Positions 48,965 through 57,597 of a stretch of DNA of 64,000 nt are shown in pieces. This DNA is from a virus. Where the stretch lies: IMG/VR virus record IMGVR_UViG_3300020156_000448, positions 1 through 64,000 of that record; one strand, 5' to 3'. Every line of letters begins with the position of its first letter. Position 1 is the first letter of the stretch. The translations under genes were made by a program, and so were the position numbers. The notes under the pieces were generated by a model. It made no database searches. It saw only the letters and a program-made list of their open reading frames with translations, and was not told the DNA's origin.

Positions 48965-49444
48965 TTAGTGTGGTCCTCCTGTATATCCAGTTACGTTTTC
49001 TCCACCAATGATGTCGCTTTCAACGTCTCTGTTGTGAGACCAACTTCCAGGATTACCCTTAGAATAATCTGTTTTAGGATTAAATCTAGGCTGTCTACGT
49101 ATGCGTCCATCATACTTAGGATTACCCTTGCTATGGACTTCTTCTTTTTCTATCTTTCCTGTGCCATCGCAAACTTCGCATTGTGGGTTCATTCCATAGC
49201 AGCGTTTGCATGGCTTTTCTACCTTGATTTTACGGGAGCCATTAGGCTTTGTGCCTTTATCTGTTCCGTGCTCTTCTGTCATAGAGGGTTGAAGTTTTTG
49301 TTTATAGTTAATTACTCTCTCAGTGTCATATTCTGGATCGCTGCCAAAAGTATTATTCTCAGACCAAGGCGTAGCAATGCCTTGCCCATTATATTGAGCT
49401 TCAATTTGGTTTGCTATTATTTGAAATGCTTTTTTAAGACCCAT
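48965..49444 (-). CDS. Protein with DnaJ-like zinc motif
   Basis: A 159-residue protein. PCKRCYGMNPQCEVCDGTG near residues 78-96 is a C-x-x-C-x-G...C-x-x-C-x-G unit like half of the DnaJ zinc domain. The flanks are basic and low in hydrophobic residues, suggesting disorder outside the zinc site. It abuts the 2,025-residue gene without a gap. Function unknown. Confidence 0.6.
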   Translation of the reverse strand: MGLKKAFQIIANQIEAQYNGQGIATPWSENNTFGSDPEYDTERVINYKQKLQPSMTEEHGTDKGTKPNGSRKIKVEKPCKRCYGMNPQCEVCDGTGKIEKEEVHSKGNPKYDGRIRRQPRFNPKTDYSKGNPGSWSHNRDVESDIIGGENVTGYTGGPH

Positions 49445-52400
49445 TTATTCCCCCATGAACATAGGCATACGGCTGGTGATATTGTTTTCATAACCAGTAA
49501 GGTTTACCCTATATTTTTCATTATGTCTCAAAAAGTCCATTACAGACATCAAGTTACCGAATTTAATTGGCTTATCTGGTCTATCATAAGCTCTCATCAT
49601 ATAATTTCCAGATTGTTCATCTTGATAAAAATACAACATTCTTCTATGACCTTTATCAATGTTTTCTGGACGCTCTCTGCCAGAGTCCATATCAATCTCA
49701 AATTTGAATTTATAATTCGGGTATTCCTTATCGTGTAATTGGTCCAAATTTTGATGATTATTATTTCCTGGGGTCAACCTACTTGGATCAGCATCAGGAA
49801 TTGGCTCAGGACTAATTGGATATAGAGAATTCATTAGCTGTGCTGATTTAACGCTTGCGTAATAATCTCTCATAGGTTCTGCTGGATTAATATTGCCATG
49901 CATAGAAGATGGATTAGGGGTAAGCACAATGGATTTACGTGGTCGGTCTTTTGGTTGATCTTTAACCTGACCTTTGCCGCCTCCAAGATTAACCTCATTA
50001 GCTTTATCATCAGAATTCCATCTATTTGATCTTGGCTGAGTTTTCATTACAGGATAAATATCTTTAGCAATCTTTCTAAACATAGAAGTCATAGACGCGA
50101 GAGTATTCTTAGATGCTTCTTGCTTAATAAAGCTGGCTGCTTCTTCTTTTGAATTAACTCTTTTTTGCATCTGCGCCCTCACAAGGTTACTAATAAGTGT
50201 GTTCATCCAAGCTCCAGGTTTAATGTCTGGATTTACTTCTTTAACGATATTAAGAATTTCGTTTCCATTTAATAATGGTGTAATTACTTGTTTTCCTTCA
50301 TCTTTAATATTGCGATAGTTAGAGTACAACACCTCTTCAACTGCGCCTTTATCTACAGCAATAGCAGGATTGACCAAGATAGGCAGAATAGACAGAAGCC
50401 AACTACCTGCTGGCTTGCCTGTAATTTCTGCTGCCAGCGCTAATTTCTTCACTATATCGAAAGCTTGATTTCTGCTTGTAATTTTCTGGTCAATTTGCAA
50501 ATCAACAAGCTGTTTGTTTAGTAACCCAATCCATCTCAAATCCTTCGAAATCATGCTTCCAAATAGGGTCATTATTTCATTGCCATTGATAAATGGAGTC
50601 AATCTGCCTTGAATTCTCTGGAGACCGCCATTCTCATCCTGCTGTAAATGCTGTAGTGCAGCAACAAGATAATCATCTGTATTTCCAGGCTCTTTATGAG
50701 CGCGTCTATCAGCCATAGCTAACATAAGAAGATCAAAGATTTCATCATTCATCTTTTTGCCATATGCGCCCTTCATTGTAATCAATAGTCTTCCAAGCTG
50801 CGACTCAAGTTGAGTAGGGTCATTGATGACTTTATCAAGTCCTAGAACCTCATCATGCATTTTTACCAATGTGCTAATATTGGTAATTTCTTCCGTTGAG
50901 AATTTTAAACGCTGCAAATTAGCAAGAGTCTGCTCTGTCGATATTTCAGGGTGCCCAAAGTATCTTCTTTTTGAGACATTGCCTTCGCCATCGAACTCTT
51001 CCTGATAGCCTTTATCACCTTTAAACAATTTGCCTACATCATGAAATAATGCAGCCATATTGAGAGTAAATAACTTTTGAGGGTCTTTCACTCCATGTTG
51101 TTGTACCACTTGCTGCAAATGACTCATAACAGTCATTGTATGATCCCAAATGGATTCGTAGTGGTGTGGGTTCAAATGATCCATATCCCAGTTCTGCTCT
51201 GCCTGAACGGGAAGCTTTAACACAAATTGAAGGAGTCCACATTCCTTCATGAGCTTCAGGCTTTGTGCTGCGTTCGGAAGACTCATAATTTTTCTGAATT
51301 CTTCAGCTACTCTTTCGGCAGAAAGCTTTGGAGTATAATCATATTTCCAAAATTCAGAGTCTAATTCGTCGCCTTTTACGCCAATTAGATGTGGATTTTG
51401 TTTTATATAATCTACAATTGGGCTATCGATTTTAAAATCATGCTGGGCTGCTTGCCTAATTGCACGTAAAATACGAAGCGGGTCATCTTGAAAAATAGTA
51501 TCAATGGCGCTTGGGTCAGTGATTCTGATTGTTTTTTCCTGCACGTCTTGTAGCCCATGTCCTGTTGGATCATGAAGCGCACCCTCTATATCGCCTTGAA
51601 TATATTTATCGAGATCAAGGAACATAGCATTCATGCCAAAATCTCTGCGATTGGCATCCTCTTGAAAATTACCCATCTCTGTTCTTGGTTTGCGGCTTCC
51701 AGGTTCATATCTTTCTGTGCGAGGATATGCAATTTCCACCTCTCCAATTGGAGTAGGGACAGCATAAATACCGAAGGCTTCGCCTCTAGGAATTTGCCTT
51801 CCAAATTGCTTTGCTAATAATAAGCTGGGATTTATCGATGTTTCGAATGGGGCATTAGATATTAGCTGTGGTTTCTTTTTAGAATTATCCATATAATCAA
51901 TATCGGCGGTAATTCTAAAAAACTCTGATCTATAGTCAGATTGTTCTAAATTAAAGCTATTAACACGAACGAGCTTCTTTGCGCCCTCAAGATTATTTTG
52001 TATAAAACTCATTGGATCGCGCTGTGCTTCATCAATGAATGGCTGAATCTGTCTCATGTAAGTCTCAGTATCAGCTACATCCACCATAATATCTAAATCT
52101 TTTGGAGATTTTTTGCCAACCAATAAATCACGAACAAATCCGCCAGTAGCATATGGAACTAGTCCAACGGCACGAGACTTCTCAACAATATCTGATATCA
52201 CCTCCATATACTCTTGAGGAATGCTTATTTGTCTATTGTAAGCCTGTGCAAAATTAAACAGGTATCTTGCAAATGATCCTGTTTTTTTCATGTTTTTTGC
52301 ACCAGCCATCCATACCCAATCAGGTCCATATTCTTGATCCATATCCGCTACAAACCCACCAAGCTCCTCTGCTTCTTCAGGAGTAACTGTGGGTTTTTTA

Positions 52401-55400
52401 TTTGGTAAGCCAACACTCAACGAAAGCTCTTTTTTAGCATAATCAATAATAAAATCATACATAGATTGTGGTATGACATCACTGAAAATTTCATTCTTAC
52501 TATATTCGCTCGCATTTGATAAGGAAGCTGGAGGATCAAACATATACATTAATAAATCTGGCAATGTAAAAATCTGCCTAGGAACATTGGAATTCTTATG
52601 CAAGTATATTGAGATAGAGTCTCGCATACCGCCTTGAACAAATTGATCCACTTTGACTTTAATCCCATTGACCATTTGCTGGAAATCAGGTCTTTTCTGA
52701 ACATTAGATATAAATTCATCCCTAGTATTAGGGAGAGTTAACATCGTATTTTCTTCTGGTGGGATAACCTTGTTTGGAAACGTTACGAGTTTTTTGCCTT
52801 GATCAAACTCTAGCCTTTCCTGAGTTTTAGACTTAAGATACTGCTGCATAAAATATTTAGCAAACATATGCGTTAGATTCTGAATTTGCTGTTCTCTAGG
52901 AACTTTTTTTCCTGATTCAAATACGCTCTGCTCATATTCTACAAGCATCTCTCCCACAGTTTCCATCGCTGCTTCTCTATTCATTCCTTGAAACTCGATA
53001 GGGAAATTTTCGATAAGTTCAGATTTTATTTGCTCATTCATTCCTGCCGTAATTCGTGCATCAAAAGGGAATTGAGAATTGAAGAAAGCATATAACCTTT
53101 GTTTCATATGCTGAAGATTACCGTATTGAAACGCTAAAAGCTCAGTTGGCTCCGTTATCCATCCTCCAGCGGTTTGATAGTTACTGCTATCATCAATACC
53201 CACTCCAGTTAAATGGTGACTAACCTCATGCCATAAAGTATTTTCTTCTGAAAACGAAATGGTTTTGTCTTCTGGCTTAATACCTAAAAATTTCTCAAGA
53301 TTTTCAGCAGCATTTACCATGTCGTTTTCAGTTACGTCGCCTTTGGTAAAAACGAAAATTGTTGGATTGTCAGCGATCCCATATGATGGAGAATAAAACC
53401 CATTCATTTGGTATGGGCTATATCCCGCGTTTGCTAAATCTTCTGCTCCGAAGTGGCTAATAAATTTTTGACTGTCAACTAGATAAATATCCAATTCTTC
53501 AAGCTTGTTCATAGCAATTTCATAAGCTTTCTTATAATTACGTTTCCCATCATCATCGCGCCCAGTAAATACTTCTTCAGTATTATCTGTATATCTTTGT
53601 AGAAATGTTTTACAATACTCCATCAATTCAGGGAAGTCACTTACTTTCTTTTTGACCACGCCATTTTCCGCTGCTAAATATGATTTCATTCCTTCTCGCA
53701 CATCGTTTTTTGCTTTGGCGGTTTGGTGTCTTATTTCAGCACGAAGAGTATTTAAAAACTCTTGATCATTCTCATCTCTAGTTGTAATTGCAGAAATGAC
53801 CTTTAGTGCATCTGTCATATATCTTTTGGTGGTCTCGTAGACTACTTCGGGTGAAAATAACCCTGAACACAAAACAAACCACACCTGAGAGGCTTTTGCC
53901 ATTGAGTCAATAATTTTAGGCGGAAATGCTGCCATGATTTCCATGGTTGCATTAAAATCACTATCTAGTGGTCTGCTCCAATGTGGTGGATTATCAGGAT
54001 CATAATCTTCTTCCTTGGTTGGATTATTGCCACTTATAATCATGGAAGCCAAGAAGCTGCCTGCACTCTGAGTATATTTCCGAATTATAGCATGCTTAGA
54101 CATGTCTATATAAAAATTTTCCACTGCCAAATACTCGCCAGCGGCTTCTCTTGCCTTCGCAGTATCCAACTCTTTATAAAACCACTCTTTAAATGCTTGA
54201 GCTTTTTGCGGACCTGGAGCAAGACTACTATCTATCATTCTAGAGGCGGCAGATGCTTCAATAGCACTAAAAAAATATCTATCGTTTTCGAGTTTGGAAT
54301 CATAAAAGTTAACATAATCTTCGTACATGTTTCCAAAAGGATGAATTTGCCTGTTGTCTTCATCAATTAAAACAAGATTACCCTTGTATTGTTGCGCCTC
54401 TTCAGTGCTCTTGGAGTATCTTTCAATCTCACTTTCAGAGCTAGTAATTGATAGGCTTGCATCCTCTGGATATACTGATACTGTTTCTTTTAATTTTGCA
54501 AGAGTTTCTTCCTTAAAATTTACGCCACAAACAATGAACATTTCCGCTTGGATTGTATTATTGACATCTTTGTAATAATGAGACTTTGTTTCAGGATCGT
54601 GGAATTCTACTAATCCCTGTTGCTTGGCATTAAATAACCCATCTATAATTGAAATTATTTCTTGTGGCGTTTTTGAATAGAAAGGATAGCCTGCGCCTAA
54701 TTTCTCTTCTCCAACTCTTTGAAGTACCTTATGTTCAAAAGAACCATAGTTATATATGGCAGGAAGAATACTAGAATGGAAATCTCGTATTTTTTTATTC
54801 TCTCCCTTGTCACGCTCGCCTATCGGATATCCATCACTGTGCTTATACCCGATTCTCAGAGATTCTGTAAGCTCCATCAGCGCTTCAGGAGTAGGGAAGC
54901 TGAAGACGCGCTGCATTAAATCATATTTGGAATTAGCATCAGTAGAAAATATGGAATTCCATATTTCAGGATGGCGTTGACTCAATTCATCAACCATCCA
55001 TTTTGGATATCTATTAATACTCGAAAATACTCCGATGGCTGACTTGGGAGAAATCTCTAGCGTCATTATGTCTTTATATATATCATCTGTAAGACTATTA
55101 GGTATATCGGTTTTCCATTTTCCATTCCTATACATCTTGGAGGCATCTTCGTCGTGCACTTTAAACAACGACCATAAAGTAAACGCTTCTTGTTCTGGCG
55201 TACCCTTAGTTCTTCCTAGATATTTTTGAGCCAAATCCCAGTAATACCAGCCACCAAGAACATCTCTTTCCATAGCCAAACTTAACTTGTACTGACTAAA
55301 ATAATAATGATTGGGATATTTTTGAAAAAGAATACAGTCTATAACAGTATTTGTATGGGAATCTAAACCGAACTTTGTCACTGTAGATAAAATCTCTGGT

Positions 55401-55522
55401 GGAGCAGTATTTTCATCATACTTCATATACTCTTCTGCATCAAACGACTGAACACCGCGAAAGAAATCATCCGCGCCTGCGAGCATGATCATTTTATTGA
55501 AAATATTATTAGATTTTCCCAT
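49445..55522 (-). CDS. Giant multidomain protein: zinc metallopeptidase plus CCA-adding/HD nucleotidyltransferase
   Basis: A 2,025-residue single frame. A metallopeptidase-type H-E-x-x-H lies near residue 765 (LWHEVSHHLTGVG) with WITEPTELLAFQ downstream. A complete class II nucleotidyltransferase starts near 1120: YATGGFVRDLLVGKKSPKD then LDIMVD, RRDFGMNAMFLDL and DPLRILRAIRQAAQHDF. It is followed by an HD phosphohydrolase domain near 1450-1540 (YESIWDHTMTVMSHL ... ALFHDVGKLF). The first 700 residues and the last 200 are unassigned; the tail is low-complexity and basic. This matches the polyvalent-protein style of phage polypeptides that are injected or processed. It lies between the virion protease and the kinase genes. 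Confidence 0.8.
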   Translation of the reverse strand: MGKSNNIFNKMIMLAGADDFFRGVQSFDAEEYMKYDENTAPPEILSTVTKFGLDSHTNTVIDCILFQKYPNHYYFSQYKLSLAMERDVLGGWYYWDLAQKYLGRTKGTPEQEAFTLWSLFKVHDEDASKMYRNGKWKTDIPNSLTDDIYKDIMTLEISPKSAIGVFSSINRYPKWMVDELSQRHPEIWNSIFSTDANSKYDLMQRVFSFPTPEALMELTESLRIGYKHSDGYPIGERDKGENKKIRDFHSSILPAIYNYGSFEHKVLQRVGEEKLGAGYPFYSKTPQEIISIIDGLFNAKQQGLVEFHDPETKSHYYKDVNNTIQAEMFIVCGVNFKEETLAKLKETVSVYPEDASLSITSSESEIERYSKSTEEAQQYKGNLVLIDEDNRQIHPFGNMYEDYVNFYDSKLENDRYFFSAIEASAASRMIDSSLAPGPQKAQAFKEWFYKELDTAKAREAAGEYLAVENFYIDMSKHAIIRKYTQSAGSFLASMIISGNNPTKEEDYDPDNPPHWSRPLDSDFNATMEIMAAFPPKIIDSMAKASQVWFVLCSGLFSPEVVYETTKRYMTDALKVISAITTRDENDQEFLNTLRAEIRHQTAKAKNDVREGMKSYLAAENGVVKKKVSDFPELMEYCKTFLQRYTDNTEEVFTGRDDDGKRNYKKAYEIAMNKLEELDIYLVDSQKFISHFGAEDLANAGYSPYQMNGFYSPSYGIADNPTIFVFTKGDVTENDMVNAAENLEKFLGIKPEDKTISFSEENTLWHEVSHHLTGVGIDDSSNYQTAGGWITEPTELLAFQYGNLQHMKQRLYAFFNSQFPFDARITAGMNEQIKSELIENFPIEFQGMNREAAMETVGEMLVEYEQSVFESGKKVPREQQIQNLTHMFAKYFMQQYLKSKTQERLEFDQGKKLVTFPNKVIPPEENTMLTLPNTRDEFISNVQKRPDFQQMVNGIKVKVDQFVQGGMRDSISIYLHKNSNVPRQIFTLPDLLMYMFDPPASLSNASEYSKNEIFSDVIPQSMYDFIIDYAKKELSLSVGLPNKKPTVTPEEAEELGGFVADMDQEYGPDWVWMAGAKNMKKTGSFARYLFNFAQAYNRQISIPQEYMEVISDIVEKSRAVGLVPYATGGFVRDLLVGKKSPKDLDIMVDVADTETYMRQIQPFIDEAQRDPMSFIQNNLEGAKKLVRVNSFNLEQSDYRSEFFRITADIDYMDNSKKKPQLISNAPFETSINPSLLLAKQFGRQIPRGEAFGIYAVPTPIGEVEIAYPRTERYEPGSRKPRTEMGNFQEDANRRDFGMNAMFLDLDKYIQGDIEGALHDPTGHGLQDVQEKTIRITDPSAIDTIFQDDPLRILRAIRQAAQHDFKIDSPIVDYIKQNPHLIGVKGDELDSEFWKYDYTPKLSAERVAEEFRKIMSLPNAAQSLKLMKECGLLQFVLKLPVQAEQNWDMDHLNPHHYESIWDHTMTVMSHLQQVVQQHGVKDPQKLFTLNMAALFHDVGKLFKGDKGYQEEFDGEGNVSKRRYFGHPEISTEQTLANLQRLKFSTEEITNISTLVKMHDEVLGLDKVINDPTQLESQLGRLLITMKGAYGKKMNDEIFDLLMLAMADRRAHKEPGNTDDYLVAALQHLQQDENGGLQRIQGRLTPFINGNEIMTLFGSMISKDLRWIGLLNKQLVDLQIDQKITSRNQAFDIVKKLALAAEITGKPAGSWLLSILPILVNPAIAVDKGAVEEVLYSNYRNIKDEGKQVITPLLNGNEILNIVKEVNPDIKPGAWMNTLISNLVRAQMQKRVNSKEEAASFIKQEASKNTLASMTSMFRKIAKDIYPVMKTQPRSNRWNSDDKANEVNLGGGKGQVKDQPKDRPRKSIVLTPNPSSMHGNINPAEPMRDYYASVKSAQLMNSLYPISPEPIPDADPSRLTPGNNNHQNLDQLHDKEYPNYKFKFEIDMDSGRERPENIDKGHRRMLYFYQDEQSGNYMMRAYDRPDKPIKFGNLMSVMDFLRHNEKYRVNLTGYENNITSRMPMFMGE

Positions 55523-55542
55523 GATGAATAAGTGTACCTCAA

Positions 55543-56205
55543 TTAATTTCCTTGTTCATTGTATACGAATCTTATCTTATTTTTCTTTAAAAGATTCTTG
55601 ATTGGATCAATTGCGATACCAACACTTATTCCTTGTGAGTCGGTGTTTTTAGAGTTAAGCACAGCTACAGCTATGCCTATAACAGCTTGCTTTTCTAGAG
55701 AATATATCAAACCACCAGAATTTCCAGGATTAGTTCTTAAATCCAGCAAGAAATAATTATCACTTTGACCATCTTGTGCCATGTTGGTGTTAGAAACAAT
55801 TCCATAAGAAACTGTATTCTTATAACCCAAAGGGCTTCCTACAGAAACTACTGCTTCTCCCTCTTGGATTGTTCCGCTATTACCAAGATTTAGAAAGTAA
55901 GTATTAACTTGAGAAGGAGCATTAACATATACAATTGCAACATCCATATTAAGATCATAGTCTACAACTTGGGCATAAAATCTCCCGCCATCAGTTGTGT
56001 TTACGACTATGGATTTAATATCAGGATTTGGTTGCTGTGGGGTTATTCCCAAAACATGAGCACATGTAATAACAATTCTAGGGGCGACAAAAAAGCCTGC
56101 CCCTATATCTCCTGCATTTGAAGCCATATGGACTTCAATCATTACACTGGAGCTTTTGATTTGACTTACATAGTCACTCATTTTTTGAGCGGTCTTTAAA
56201 GCCAT
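55543..56205 (-). CDS. Trypsin-fold serine protease (HtrA-like), cytoplasmic
   Basis: A 220-residue protease domain with the full triad: His50 (ITCAHV), Asp88 (LNMDVAIVYV) and Ser163 (NPGNSGG), plus the VSVGSPLGYKNTVSYGIVS strand pair typical of HtrA/DegP. No PDZ domain, no signal peptide and no membrane helix, so it acts inside the cell or particle. Its place between a giant polyprotein-like gene and the terminase suggests virion maturation or cleavage of that large protein. This is inference. Confidence 0.82.
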   Translation of the reverse strand: MALKTAQKMSDYVSQIKSSSVMIEVHMASNAGDIGAGFFVAPRIVITCAHVLGITPQQPNPDIKSIVVNTTDGGRFYAQVVDYDLNMDVAIVYVNAPSQVNTYFLNLGNSGTIQEGEAVVSVGSPLGYKNTVSYGIVSNTNMAQDGQSDNYFLLDLRTNPGNSGGLIYSLEKQAVIGIAVAVLNSKNTDSQGISVGIAIDPIKNLLKKNKIRFVYNEQGN

Positions 56206-56783
56206 TATCTCTTTCCTTTGGACTTCCTAACTTTCATGGTATCCCATTCGTTTGGAGATTTTTCCTTACGCTTAGAGTCGTTAGTGACTTTGTAAGTAGT
56301 AGGAATTGGGGAGCCGCTATTGTTTTCTAATGAAGAGTTATTAATTTGCTGCATAATTGGACTGTTTTGATCAACAGGTAATGGCTGGGTTTTCCCGTGC
56401 ATTTGCTGTTCAATCGTAGGTGGATCGCCGCCCAAACTTTTACCCTCATCTCCAGGAGCAGGCTCAATAGCCTCATTTGTATCTTTGAATGTAGGCTGAA
56501 AGGTTGTTCTTTCAGTTGTTTCATTAAGAGGCTCGACATTGGGAGCAATAGGAGCAGGATTCTGAGGTTGATTTCTCTGCTTTGGTGGCAAAATGCTCTT
56601 AATATCGTGTTGCGCACTAAGATTTTCTTCAGTGCCTCTCAAGCCATCTGGCTGATTAATATAACCTGGGGTCTTGTCTGGAGTATAAGCAATAGTAATA
56701 TTCTTATCTTTAAGAGTCTTAAAGAATGCCTCTTTAGTCATTCCGATATAATCATCGTCGCCTGATGCGCCTTTAATAAACAT
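56205..56783 (-). CDS. Proline-rich, probably disordered protein
   Basis: A 192-residue protein. A short N-terminal ordered segment (YIGMTKEAFFKTLKDKNITI) is followed by about 140 residues rich in Pro, Gln, Asn, Thr and Glu, and a basic end (KVRKSKGKR). One-base overlaps on both sides. A virion-scaffold or linker role is possible; nothing specific is visible. Confidence 0.58.
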   Translation of the reverse strand: MFIKGASGDDDYIGMTKEAFFKTLKDKNITIAYTPDKTPGYINQPDGLRGTEENLSAQHDIKSILPPKQRNQPQNPAPIAPNVEPLNETTERTTFQPTFKDTNEAIEPAPGDEGKSLGGDPPTIEQQMHGKTQPLPVDQNSPIMQQINNSSLENNSGSPIPTTYKVTNDSKRKEKSPNEWDTMKVRKSKGKR

Positions 56784-57586
56784 TAGTTTCCTCTTTTTGA
56801 TCTAAGATTATTTTTCCAAGAAGCACTCACAGTACCCTTTCCGCCTTCAGTTCTCTCTGGATTATCTTTATAAAATGCTAGATTAGCTCTTGCATTTTCT
56901 TTTTGGCGGTTGTTAATCTCACGATAAATCTTAATATCATCACCCTGCCACGTTCCTTCTTTGCGAGAACCTACGGAAGGGGCGGTGGCATCATCAAGCT
57001 GACCTTCAGTTAGAATCATTACTTCTTCATCAACCTGAGCTTCCGCTAGCTGGCGTTCCGTAATTTCTTCCACATCGCCTTCGCGATTGTTCTTACTCTT
57101 GTCCAATTGATTTTCTGTAAGCTCATTGCATTCATGATCCTTATGACCGACATCAACCACATCATGCTTTTTAACATCACTTAACTGCTTTTCAGTTAAA
57201 TCCAAAGCGCTATCATCAACCTTCTTATCGGCAATCGCTAGATTATACCAAGTCTTCTTATTCTTTTTTGTGGCATCAATGGCTGAGGCTGTAATAAGCA
57301 TAGCTTTTCCAGCGACTTTGCTAGGAAACAGTTTTTGCTTTCTTGTTAAGACTTCTTCACCTTTAATCTGCTTAATGTTGCGCACCAATTGTGCATAAGC
57401 AGCTTCAACATCCTTAAACATTTTGTAAGGCATGTTACCAGCAGCTAATGCTGCCTGTGCTCTCGATAGTAGATTTTTACCTGATTCAAGAAACTGATTC
57501 AAGTCATCTCCTTGCATCCAATTCTTATAAAGAGTATCTTCTTTATTGATTCTCTCTAGTTCGAAAAGTAATTGATTCGCATCCAT
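56783..57586 (-). CDS. Protein with four TExQL repeats
   Basis: A 267-residue protein. The first 120 residues are helical and basic. Residues about 130-210 contain four spaced copies of (L/I)TExQL: LTEKQLSDV, LTENQLDKS, ITERQLAEA and LTEGQLDDA, separated by acidic linkers. The C-terminus is basic. Repeats of this kind look like short docking peptides. Eleven bases downstream of the terminase gene, so probably a head-assembly or packaging partner. Confidence 0.62.
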   Translation of the reverse strand: MDANQLLFELERINKEDTLYKNWMQGDDLNQFLESGKNLLSRAQAALAAGNMPYKMFKDVEAAYAQLVRNIKQIKGEEVLTRKQKLFPSKVAGKAMLITASAIDATKKNKKTWYNLAIADKKVDDSALDLTEKQLSDVKKHDVVDVGHKDHECNELTENQLDKSKNNREGDVEEITERQLAEAQVDEEVMILTEGQLDDATAPSVGSRKEGTWQGDDIKIYREINNRQKENARANLAFYKDNPERTEGGKGTVSASWKNNLRSKRGN

Positions 57587-57597
57587 TTTGCCTCCTG

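Noticed and set aside
48968-49738. Long plus-strand open frame (256 codons) opposite the zinc-motif gene and the giant gene
   Set aside because: Entirely antisense to two well-supported genes; product is hydrophobic and rich in Ser, Ile and Cys, as expected from reversed AT-rich codons; no ribosome site.
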